From an uncultured Phascolarctobacterium sp. (lineage in GTDB: Bacteria > Bacillota > Negativicutes > Acidaminococcales > Acidaminococcaceae): a stretch of 29,353 nt of DNA. How positions within the stretch are numbered: the first letter of the stretch is position 1; each line of letters starts with the position of its first letter. Below the pieces are notes generated by a model that was not told where the DNA came from, searched no databases, and worked only from the letters and a program-made list of their open reading frames with translations. Position numbers and translations under genes: made by a program. Positions 23,276 through 29,353 of the stretch are shown piece after piece. The DNA is taken from NCBI RefSeq assembly GCF_937920985.1, contig NZ_CALDXR010000002.1:1-29353 (forward strand), in the 5' to 3' direction.

Positions 23276-24025
23276 ATGCGTAAAGTTACAGCCTTACTAT
23301 TAGCTACCTTAGTGCTTGTAGGCGCCAACACAGCTCTTGCTGATAAAACCATAACCTTAGACAAGGATACTAAGCTGGTGCCGCAGGGCTGGACGGTAGC
23401 CGACGATATCAAGTTCAAGAAGAATACTGTTGTAAAGCTCAACGATGACGGTCAGGTAATCGAAGGCGTGCTGGCAAGCGCCACCTATCTGCGTCCTGCC
23501 GGATGGAAGAGCCTGGCGAGCAACTATTATTATGTGGAGCGGAGTGCGCCGTTCTTCCCGCCGCGCTTCTTTTACCATCCGTACCGCCCGGGGCTGGTGA
23601 TTCCTGCCGACGGTCATGTGCGCTACATGGGCAATAAGTCCGTGACCTTTGCCAAAGATGGCACTGTGCTCAGCGGTGTGATTGATAATGACGTTATCCT
23701 GCAGCTGAGCGATAATGGCTATGGCTTTGTGCGCTTTAAAAATGACAATCTGCTGACCTTTGATGCAGATGGCAGGGTTATAACCGGTACACTGGCGGAG
23801 GCAACGAAGCTGCGTCCGCTTGGCTGGCAGCACAACCTGCAGGATGAAAGCGCTGGCTTTGTAGAGTTCAAGAGCGGTACAGGCATCTCCTTTGATGCGA
23901 CTGGCCTTGTGACCAACGGCTCGCTTAGCAAGAAAACCCTGTGGCAGAATGCTGACGGCAGCACGAAGGAGCTGGAGGCCAAGGCACCGGTTGCTTTTAC
24001 TGCGGACGGAGCAGAGCAGGGCTAA
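23276..24025 (+). CDS. Secreted protein with four ~35-residue beta-strand repeats
   Basis: I take ATG 23276 (249 aa) over the GTG 9 bp upstream, because that GTG lies in the GAGGTGAT ribosome binding site. A signal peptide, MRKVTALLLATLVLVGANTA, ends at a likely A-L-A cleavage site. The mature part contains four imperfect repeats of the pattern V-x-F-x(5)-V-x-F-x(2)-D-G-x-V-x-x-G-x-L followed in two cases by L-R-P-x-G-W (about residues 40-80, 110-145, 150-190 and 195-230). A Pro/Tyr/Phe-rich insert (PFFPPRFFYHPYRPG) interrupts between repeats one and two. This recalls MORN-like or other toy-block repeats, but I know no named family. It is probably periplasmic or surface-located. Single gene with its own terminator. 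Confidence 0.8.
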   Translation: MRKVTALLLATLVLVGANTALADKTITLDKDTKLVPQGWTVADDIKFKKNTVVKLNDDGQVIEGVLASATYLRPAGWKSLASNYYYVERSAPFFPPRFFYHPYRPGLVIPADGHVRYMGNKSVTFAKDGTVLSGVIDNDVILQLSDNGYGFVRFKNDNLLTFDADGRVITGTLAEATKLRPLGWQHNLQDESAGFVEFKSGTGISFDATGLVTNGSLSKKTLWQNADGSTKELEAKAPVAFTADGAEQG

Positions 24026-24044
24026 GCTGATAATTTCAAAACGT

Positions 24045-24097
24045 AAATACCGTACAGGCTTCGGTGACAATGGCGCTGAGGTCTGCACGGTATTTTT
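24045..24097 (+). terminator. Terminator after the secreted repeat protein gene
   Basis: AAATACCGT (24045-24053) pairs with ACGGTATTT (24087-24095), followed by T's. The region between also pairs partly. Confidence 0.7.
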
Positions 24098-24183
24098 TTA
24101 CAGGTGAGTATGCCTAAGGAAAAAATAGATTTTTTGACATCAGCGTTTGTAACAGGTGCTAAGTGTAGCCGTAAAAGCAATAC

Positions 24184-24212
24184 TGTACAATTATGGAGTA
24201 ATGAGGTATACT
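24184..24212 (+). promoter_or_regulatory. Promoter of the Ldh_2 dehydrogenase gene
   Basis: TGTACA, 17 bp, TATACT (24207-24212), 62 bp before the ATG. Confidence 0.45.
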
Positions 24213-24274
24213 ATATGTAGTGCGAAAGCAATATTATTATGAATTGAAAAAATTTTCTTCAAGGAGGAAACAGC

Positions 24275-25390
24275 ATGGAAGAAACAAGACCCTTTGTAAG
24301 CTGGGACTTAGTCCACGATTTTATGGTAGACGTATTTGTTAAATACGGTGTTCCCGAAGAGGATGCCCGCATTTGTACAGACGTTCTGCTGGAAAGCGAC
24401 AGACGCGGTATTGAAAGCCACGGCTGCAACCGCTTCAAGCCTATTTACCTGGATCGTATTAAAAACGGCACCCTGCTGCCGAAAACCGAAATTGAAATTG
24501 TCAAGGATACTCCTTGTACTGTAGTTATGGATGCTCATAACGGCATGGGCATGGTTGCTTCCCATAAGATGATGGAAATGCTGATTGAAAAGGCTTCCAA
24601 GTACGGTATGGCCGGCGGCACCATTTTTAATTCTACTCACTACGGCATTGCAGGCTACTGGACCACTATGGCTGAAAAGGCAGGCATGATCGGTATTTCT
24701 GGTACCAACGCAAGACCTTCCGTAGCTCCTACCTTCGGCGTTGAGCCGATGATGGGCACCAACCCGCTGACCTTTACTATGCCTACCGATGAGGCATTCC
24801 CATTCAACTTTGACTGCGCAACCAGTATCATCCAAAACGGTAAAATTGAGTTCTATGCTAGACAGGGCAAGGATACTCCGGCAGGTCTGGTAGTTTCTAA
24901 GGACGGCGGCACTATGACCGAATCCGCTACCATCCTGAAGGAAATGCGTGCAGGCAACGTTGCTCTGCTGCCGTTGGGTGGTCTGGGCGAAGAAACCGGT
25001 GGCTACAAGGGCTACGGCTTCACTACTATCGTAGAGATTCTGTCCTCCGCACTGGCAGGCGGTCCTTTCATGAAGGCGCTGTCCGGCAAGGATGAAAACG
25101 GCAACAATGCTATGTATCATCTGGGCCACTTCTTCTTCGTTATCAACCCTGCATTCTTCATGGGCGTTGACACCTTCAAGAAAACTGCCGGCGATATCTG
25201 CCGCGGTCTGCGCAATTCCACCAAGGCTCCCGGTCAGAAACGCATCTATACTGCCGGCGAGAAGGAATACATGGCTTGGCTGGATAGAAAAGACAAGGGT
25301 GTACCGGTTGGCGAATCCATCCAGAAGGAATTCATTCAGCTTAGAGATGAGCTGGGCCTGACTAAGTACAAATTCCCGTTTGAAAAATAA
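24275..25390 (+). CDS. Ldh_2-family NAD(P)-dependent malate/L-lactate dehydrogenase-type oxidoreductase
   Basis: 371 aa, AAGGAGG before the ATG. Family features: RRGIESHGCNRF near residue 50 (the conserved S-H-G with following Arg), GMGMVASHKMM, catalytic His in NSTHYGIAGYW, GISGTNARPSVAPTFG, MMGTNPLTFTMPT, GGYKGYGFTTIVEILSSALAG. Members reduce 2-oxo acids (malate, lactate, ureidoglycolate, delta-piperideine-2-carboxylate or 2,3-diketogulonate) with NAD(P)H and have their own fold, unlike classical LDH. The substrate cannot be read from sequence; malate or lactate would fit a succinate/propionate-type fermenter. It is a single, well-expressed-looking gene with strong codon bias. Confidence 0.88.
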   Translation: MEETRPFVSWDLVHDFMVDVFVKYGVPEEDARICTDVLLESDRRGIESHGCNRFKPIYLDRIKNGTLLPKTEIEIVKDTPCTVVMDAHNGMGMVASHKMMEMLIEKASKYGMAGGTIFNSTHYGIAGYWTTMAEKAGMIGISGTNARPSVAPTFGVEPMMGTNPLTFTMPTDEAFPFNFDCATSIIQNGKIEFYARQGKDTPAGLVVSKDGGTMTESATILKEMRAGNVALLPLGGLGEETGGYKGYGFTTIVEILSSALAGGPFMKALSGKDENGNNAMYHLGHFFFVINPAFFMGVDTFKKTAGDICRGLRNSTKAPGQKRIYTAGEKEYMAWLDRKDKGVPVGESIQKEFIQLRDELGLTKYKFPFEK

Positions 25391-25392
25391 TA

Positions 25393-25435
25393 AGCTATAA
25401 CAAAAGCCTGGGCGTTTGCTCAGGCTTTTTACGTT
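25393..25435 (+). repeat. 43-bp direct repeat copy 1, carrying a terminator
   Basis: Identical over 43 bp to 27133-27175, with further partial similarity beyond (ATGTTGTT in both). The two copies bracket the hipBA module. Confidence 0.9.
25402..25430 (+). terminator. Terminator after the Ldh_2 gene
   Basis: AAAAGCCTG/CAGGCTTTT 9-bp stem, 10-nt loop, T5. Confidence 0.88.
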
Positions 25436-25478
25436 TGGGGAGATGTTGTTAAAGAGGAATAAGCATATTATTATTTTA

Positions 25479-25508
25479 TTGACAAAGCCGTACGGCTTGA
25501 TTTATACT
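25479..25508 (+). promoter_or_regulatory. hipBA promoter with operator in the spacer
   Basis: Perfect -35 TTGACA (25479-25484) and TATACT (25503-25508, spacer 18) or TTATAC (spacer 17). The palindrome AAGCCGTACGGCTT (25485-25498) fills the spacer, so a bound repressor would exclude RNA polymerase. Confidence 0.75.
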
Positions 25509-25574
25509 TTTAAGTAAGAAAATAGCCGTACGGCTTGATTTTGAAAGTTATGGTTGTTTTATAGCCGTACGGCT
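25485..25574 (+). promoter_or_regulatory. Three palindromic operators upstream of hipBA
   Basis: AGCCGTACGGCT occurs at 25486-25497, 25524-25535 and 25563-25574, with centres 38 and 39 bp apart. All are followed by TG. The regular spacing suggests cooperative binding of HipB dimers and autoregulation. Two more copies lie downstream of hipA. Confidence 0.85.
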
Positions 25575-25619
25575 TGTTTTAAGTGCTAATAATAAAGCGA
25601 GTATTGCTTTGGAGGATTT

Positions 25620-25832
25620 ATGAAAATATTAGATGTTATTTCTTTAGGCAGTGCGATAAAAGAGCGTCGTAAAGAGCTTAATTATACTCAAAAATTTTTA
25701 TCAGAGGTTACCGGACTAAGCAGCAGCTTTATCTCTGATTTAGAGCATGGTAAGGAAACTACGGAAATCGGCAAAGTTCTTTTTTTAATCAATACTTTAG
25801 GCTTAAACTTTATTCTTGAAAAGAGAGGTTAA
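25620..25832 (+). CDS. hipB: HipB-type antitoxin / repressor
   Basis: 70 aa, one HTH_3 (Cro/C1) domain: SAIKERRKELNYTQKFLSEV, then GLSSSFISDLEHGKET as recognition region. The size and position, 4 bp before hipA, match HipB. It should dimerise on the AGCCGTACGGCT palindromes in its own promoter, and with HipA form the repressing complex. GGAGG sits 4 nt before the ATG. Confidence 0.88.
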   Translation: MKILDVISLGSAIKERRKELNYTQKFLSEVTGLSSSFISDLEHGKETTEIGKVLFLINTLGLNFILEKRG

Positions 25833-25836
25833 GTAA

Positions 25837-27120
25837 ATGATTGATTTGATAGTGGAGATAGAAATTTCTGGGCTAAATTGCGTTGTTGGCAAGATAATCG
25901 GAAACGATTATAATGATGCACGTTTTAGCTATACTGTTGATTATTTGCAAATGGAAGGTAGCAGACCGATTTCCTTAAGCTTGCCTTTGCAGACAGAAGC
26001 GTTTAGTGTTCATGCTACGAGAAAATTTTTTGAGGGTTTACTTCCCGAAGGATTTATCCGCAAATGTGTTGCTAAAGAAGTTCATGCTGATACAAATGAT
26101 TATTTGAATATTTTAGCTGTACTCGGCAACGAATGTTTGGGAGCAATTCGGATTGTTGATAATGAAGCAGCTATCCCTGTAACTTCATATAAATTACTGC
26201 AGGATGCAGAGATAAAGGCTTTAGCGCAAGAGGGAGCAACGGAATCTGTTCAGCTTATTACAAAATCCCATCTGTCTTTAACAGGAGCTTCCGGAAAAGT
26301 TGGTTTATATTATGAACCTGAAAGTAAAAAATGGTTTTTTCCGGAAGGAAATGCACCAAGCACTCATATAGTAAAGCAGAGCCATATAAGATTAAAAAAG
26401 ATAGTTGCTAATGAGCAGCTGTGTATGTTGACAGCTAAAAATTTAGGTATAGAAATACCGGAAAGCTTTATTGTTAATGTTGGCAGCGATAATAAGGAAG
26501 ATATTTTATTCGCAACCAGGCGTTATGACAGAAAATTTGATGAGGACTCAGCTGTTTTAAATGGACTAAGAGTACCTTATAGGCTTCATCAGGAAGATTT
26601 TGCGCAAGCATTAGGAATTGCTGCCAGTGATAAGTATGAGAAAAGTGGAGCTGCTTATTTAAAGAGGTCTATGAATATTTTGCGTTCTTTTTCATCAGAC
26701 CCTATTACAGATCAATTGAAGTTGTGGGATATATGTATTTTTGATTATTTAGCAGGAAATACCGACAATCATATAAAAAACTTGTCGCTGCTTTATAGCA
26801 AGAATTTAAAATCTATCCGCCTTGCTCCTGCTTATGATATTGTCAGTACTATGGTTTATGATAGCAGTACCGAAGATATGGCTATGAGTATCGGCGGGAT
26901 ATATAACATTAACGATATTGACAGAAAAGCATTTGAACGTGAAGCTCTTAATGTTGGCTTAGGCAAGAATATGGCACTTAAGCACTTTGATAAAATGGTG
27001 GCAGGATTTTGCGACGCAATAGATAAAGCAAGCTTTACTCTGATGTCACAGGGTTTTGAATACGTTGATGTAATAAAACAGGAAATCCTGCAAAAGGGCG
27101 GTATTAGAAGCTATTTATAG
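25837..27120 (+). CDS. hipA: HipA-type serine/threonine kinase toxin
   Basis: 427 aa. An N-terminal couple_hipA/HipA_N region (PISLSLPLQTEAFS, FFEGLLPEG) is followed by the kinase body. Residues matching E. coli HipA: the P-loop Ser in LTGASGKVGLY (Ser152), the HIVKQSH segment, the catalytic motif GNTDNHIKNLSLL (Asp310, Asn315) and the metal-binding Asp334 in RLAPAYDIVST. HipA phosphorylates glutamyl-tRNA synthetase and stops growth, and homologues can have other tRNA-synthetase targets. All catalytic residues are present, so an active toxin is expected. The gene is AT-rich against its surroundings and bracketed by direct repeats. Confidence 0.93.
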   Translation: MIDLIVEIEISGLNCVVGKIIGNDYNDARFSYTVDYLQMEGSRPISLSLPLQTEAFSVHATRKFFEGLLPEGFIRKCVAKEVHADTNDYLNILAVLGNECLGAIRIVDNEAAIPVTSYKLLQDAEIKALAQEGATESVQLITKSHLSLTGASGKVGLYYEPESKKWFFPEGNAPSTHIVKQSHIRLKKIVANEQLCMLTAKNLGIEIPESFIVNVGSDNKEDILFATRRYDRKFDEDSAVLNGLRVPYRLHQEDFAQALGIAASDKYEKSGAAYLKRSMNILRSFSSDPITDQLKLWDICIFDYLAGNTDNHIKNLSLLYSKNLKSIRLAPAYDIVSTMVYDSSTEDMAMSIGGIYNINDIDRKAFEREALNVGLGKNMALKHFDKMVAGFCDAIDKASFTLMSQGFEYVDVIKQEILQKGGIRSYL

Positions 27121-27132
27121 TTTGACTAGAAC

Positions 27133-27175
27133 AGCTATAACAAAAGCCTGGGCGTTTGCTCAGGCTTTTTACGTT
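27133..27175 (+). repeat. 43-bp direct repeat copy 2, carrying a terminator
   Basis: Same 43 bp as 25393-25435, 1740 bp apart, here placed just after hipA. Confidence 0.9.
27142..27170 (+). terminator. Terminator after hipA (duplicate of the one after the Ldh_2 gene)
   Basis: AAAAGCCTG/CAGGCTTTT, 10-nt loop, T5. Confidence 0.88.
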
Positions 27176-27200
27176 GGCGTTATGTTGTTATTAAAGCATG

Positions 27201-27256
27201 AAAAAAGCCGTACGGCTTTTTTTTTACTATTACAGTAAATTTATAGCCGTACGGCT
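27201..27256. promoter_or_regulatory. Two further hipBA-type palindromes, one doubling as a bidirectional terminator
   Basis: AGCCGTACGGCT at 27206-27217 and 27245-27256, centres 39 bp apart, the same spacing as upstream of hipB. The first lies in a perfect 22-bp palindrome (27201-27222) flanked by A6 and T9, so as RNA it makes a hairpin plus U-tract in either direction and could end both hipA and antiporter transcripts. Confidence 0.75.
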
Positions 27257-27261
27257 TGTTT

Positions 27262-28545
27262 TTAGTCTTTATTCTTGATGAAGATGAAGATCAGTCCGCT
27301 GATACCCATCAGCAGCGGATAGAAGCAGTAGGGGATGATGGCGAAGGGGGTAAGTCCCGTGAGGCTTGCCGCAGCCAAAAGCTGTGCGCCGTAGGGGATA
27401 AGTCCCTGGCCCATGGAGCTGAACATATCCAGCAGAGAGGCGCTGCGGCGAGGCGTTACGTCGAACTCCTCGCTGATATCTTTGGCAATCGGGCCTGCCA
27501 TAACAATCGCAACAGTGTTGTTCGCAGTGCAGACATCAACAAGCAGAGCGAGAGCGGCAATACCCAGCTCACCGCCTTTGGTGCTGCTGATACGGCTCTT
27601 AATGAAGTTCAGCACGAAATCAATACCGCCGTATTCCTTAATCAGGGTAATGATGCAGGCCACGATTATAGAAATAACGGTGATGTCATACATAGACATA
27701 ATGCCGTTGCCAACGTGGGTAAACATTTTGGTAGCAGTAAACATGCCTGTTCCGAGGCCTACCAGCATACTGAGCACAGTACCGATAATAAGAATCACGA
27801 AAACGTTGACACCGCTTACAGCACCGATTAATACGAATAGATAGGGGAGAACCTTAATCAGACTGTAATCAAGATTGCCGTTAACCTGATATTCGTTGGT
27901 GTTGCCCAAGAAGTAGAACAGACCAAGAGTGATGATTGCTGCCGGCAGGACGATTTTGAAGTTTTCGCGGAACTTGTCGCGCATATCACAGCCCTGTGTT
28001 TTAACAGCAGCAATGGTGGTATCGGAAATAATAGAAAGGTTGTCACCGAACATTGCACCGCAGACTACGGCACCGGCGCAGATAGCCATCGGGAAGCCGG
28101 TTTTGTCGCTGATGCCTGCAGCAATCGGAGCAAGTGCGGTAATAGTGCCTACGGAAGTACCCATAGAAATGGAAATAAAGCAGCCGATAGCGAAAAGGCC
28201 TGCTACCGCCATGTTGCCCGGCAGAATGGAAAGGCCGAGGTTGACAGTGCTTTCTACACCGCCGGCAGCGCGGACAGCGCCGGAAAAGGCACCTGCGGCA
28301 AGGAAGATGAGGCACATGGTAAGAATGTTTTCGTCACCTACGCCGGTAGAAGCAAGGCGCAGCTTCTGTACAAAGCTGAGATTTTTGTTTTGCAGGAAGG
28401 CTATGATTAAAGCAATTAAAAAGCCTACAATCGCAGGCATGCTGTAAAAATCCCCGGTAATCAGGCCTGAGCCTATAAAGAACAGCAGAAAGACTGCGAT
28501 AGGCAGCAGTGCGATGGCACGCCCCTTGGAATGGTTGTTGGTCAT
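27262..28545 (-). CDS. NhaC-family Na+/H+ antiporter-like membrane protein
   Basis: 427 aa with about 11-12 hydrophobic segments throughout. Family-like features: ISMGTSVGTITALAPIAAGI, GAVVCGAMFGDNLSIISDTT, LLVDVCTANNTVAIVMAGPI, GQGLIPYGAQLLAAAS. This is the NhaC/YuiF-type group that exchanges sodium (sometimes lactate/malate or arginine/ornithine) across the cytoplasmic membrane. The exact substrate is not decidable. AAGGAG lies 8-10 nt before the ATG at 28545, and a good promoter is upstream. It converges on hipA, and the palindrome at 27201-27222 sits between them. Confidence 0.85.
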   Translation of the reverse strand: MTNNHSKGRAIALLPIAVFLLFFIGSGLITGDFYSMPAIVGFLIALIIAFLQNKNLSFVQKLRLASTGVGDENILTMCLIFLAAGAFSGAVRAAGGVESTVNLGLSILPGNMAVAGLFAIGCFISISMGTSVGTITALAPIAAGISDKTGFPMAICAGAVVCGAMFGDNLSIISDTTIAAVKTQGCDMRDKFRENFKIVLPAAIITLGLFYFLGNTNEYQVNGNLDYSLIKVLPYLFVLIGAVSGVNVFVILIIGTVLSMLVGLGTGMFTATKMFTHVGNGIMSMYDITVISIIVACIITLIKEYGGIDFVLNFIKSRISSTKGGELGIAALALLVDVCTANNTVAIVMAGPIAKDISEEFDVTPRRSASLLDMFSSMGQGLIPYGAQLLAAASLTGLTPFAIIPYCFYPLLMGISGLIFIFIKNKD

Positions 28546-28583
28546 AAACAGAATCTCCTTTTATATAATTTTCAGCTTTTTCT

Positions 28584-28612
28584 ATTATATCAATTAAATT
28601 TTTAGTATGCAA
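28584..28612 (-). promoter_or_regulatory. Promoter of the NhaC-type antiporter gene
   Basis: Minus strand TTGCAT (28607-28612), 17 bp, TATAAT (28584-28589). Confidence 0.7.
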
Positions 28613-28645
28613 GGAAGATTGATGAAGGATTAGTAAAAGAATAAC

Positions 28646-28678
28646 AAAAAAACCTCAGCTGCATTGCTGCAACTGAGG
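28646..28678 (-). terminator. Terminator of the fic gene
   Basis: CCTCAG ... CTGAGG with an inner CTGCA/TGCAG-type pairing, followed on the minus strand by T7. Confidence 0.8.
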
Positions 28679-28696
28679 CGATTGGCAGACAAGTGC

Positions 28697-29302
28697 TTAC
28701 AAATCCTTCGTTTTGAATTCTTCGTAGCCCTCATACATATAGCTTGCATCAATACCCTTCATATAAACCTCGCGGTCATCAATATGCTCGGTCAGGGCGT
28801 TCTTTAAGAGAAATTTGATTTCCAGGTCCTTGATCGGGCTACGCTCCATAGCGGACAGATAATCTTCCTTATTAACCTTGCTCCAATCAATAACCAGCTG
28901 CAGCTCTTTCTTCAAAATAAGATCAAGCCAGATGCGCGTACTGCGGCCGTTGCCCTCACGAAAGGGGTGGGCGACATTCATTTCAACATATTTTTCGATG
29001 ATTTCGTTGAAAGTGCTTTGCGGCATACGTTCAATTTGCTTCAACGCATCGAGCAGATACATTGCCGGGACAAAGCGAAAGCCGCCTTTGGCGATGTTTA
29101 CGGAACGGACCTTGCCTGCAAAATCGTAAATATCCATAAAAAGCTGCTTATGAATCGTCTGCAGCGTTTTGAAGGTGCCGGCCTCCAGCTTGTCCAGCAT
29201 ACCGCTTTCGAAAAGCTCTAACGCACGCTTTTTGCTTAAGCGCTCCTCCTGAGTTGCCAGCTCGGCAGAGCTGGTTATGCCTAATTTATTTTCCAAAGTC
29301 AT
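28697..29302 (-). CDS. fic: Class III Fic protein (AMP-transferase), NmFic-like
   Basis: I choose ATG 29302 (201 aa) because GGAG lies 6-7 nt before it; TTG 29335 and ATG 29314 are less likely. The FIC motif HPFREGNGR (112-120) is complete, including the catalytic His. Flap region: AGKVRSVNIAKGGFRF. The C-terminus carries the class III inhibitory motif SYMYEG (187-192; Ser187, Glu191), and the order and spacing closely follow Neisseria NmFic, where the C-terminal helix blocks ATP binding until tetramers dissociate and a nearby Tyr is modified. NmFic-type enzymes AMPylate the type II topoisomerase subunits GyrB/ParE and arrest growth. No separate antitoxin gene is needed or seen. Confidence 0.93.
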   Translation of the reverse strand: MTLENKLGITSSAELATQEERLSKKRALELFESGMLDKLEAGTFKTLQTIHKQLFMDIYDFAGKVRSVNIAKGGFRFVPAMYLLDALKQIERMPQSTFNEIIEKYVEMNVAHPFREGNGRSTRIWLDLILKKELQLVIDWSKVNKEDYLSAMERSPIKDLEIKFLLKNALTEHIDDREVYMKGIDASYMYEGYEEFKTKDL

Positions 29303-29353
29303 AGTAATCTCCATGCCGCGCGGGGCTCGGCACAAATAGGAATGAAACAGAAC

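Noticed and set aside
27256..27844. Plus-strand ORFs over the antiporter gene
   Set aside because: They are antisense to a clear multi-helix membrane protein and show no family features.

Overview
The window looks like chromosomal DNA of a diderm Firmicute (Negativicutes; Acidaminococcaceae such as Phascolarctobacterium is my best guess, made from memory of protein families and not from a search). The reasons are CdiA-type exoproteins, which need an outer membrane, next to Firmicute-style ribosome binding sites, a PpaX-like HAD phosphatase, NfnAB and a 25-residue Hol_Tox-like peptide. Housekeeping genes have GC-rich third positions. The contact-inhibition region (1-7900), the hipBA module and several small genes are clearly more AT-rich.

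Layout. 1-7866 is a contact-dependent inhibition (CDI) region. It holds the 3' end of a cdiA gene with a GIY-YIG-type toxin tip, a probable immunity gene, and a second cdiA-like ORF of 1272 codons that lacks a secretion start and carries a different nuclease tip (PD-(D/E)xK-like). A decayed IS110-family element separates that second toxin from its probable CdiI. 7956-11533 holds a WecG/TagA glycosyltransferase and a psd-pssA-glycosyltransferase envelope-lipid operon. 11660-14152 holds a HAD phosphatase and a Schlafen/AlbA_2 regulator with an internal 63-bp tandem repeat.

14331-21745 is a tight seven-gene operon for recycling S-adenosylmethionine by-products: a methylthio-nucleoside phosphorylase, MtnA, an AhcY-like hydrolase, a class II aldolase, the MTA/SAH deaminase MtaD, then NfnA and NfnB. 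Residues in the phosphorylase and in the AhcY-like protein suggest that both act on inosine rather than adenosine forms. The likely flow is deamination first, then cleavage, then an aldolase split to DHAP plus a methylthio-aldehyde (a DHAP-shunt-like ending), with SAH processed through S-inosylhomocysteine. NfnAB in the same operon is unexpected.

22089-29353 is a patchwork: a small YbjQ-like protein, a type I toxin-antitoxin locus (25-aa toxin and convergent antisense RNA), a 91-aa orphan, a secreted repeat protein, an Ldh_2-type dehydrogenase, a hipBA toxin-antitoxin module with five copies of a palindromic operator and a duplicated terminator on either side, a NhaC-type antiporter and a class III Fic AMP-transferase. 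Three different toxin or growth-arrest modules (type I, HipBA, Fic) lie within 7 kb, with the CDI region 15 kb away.
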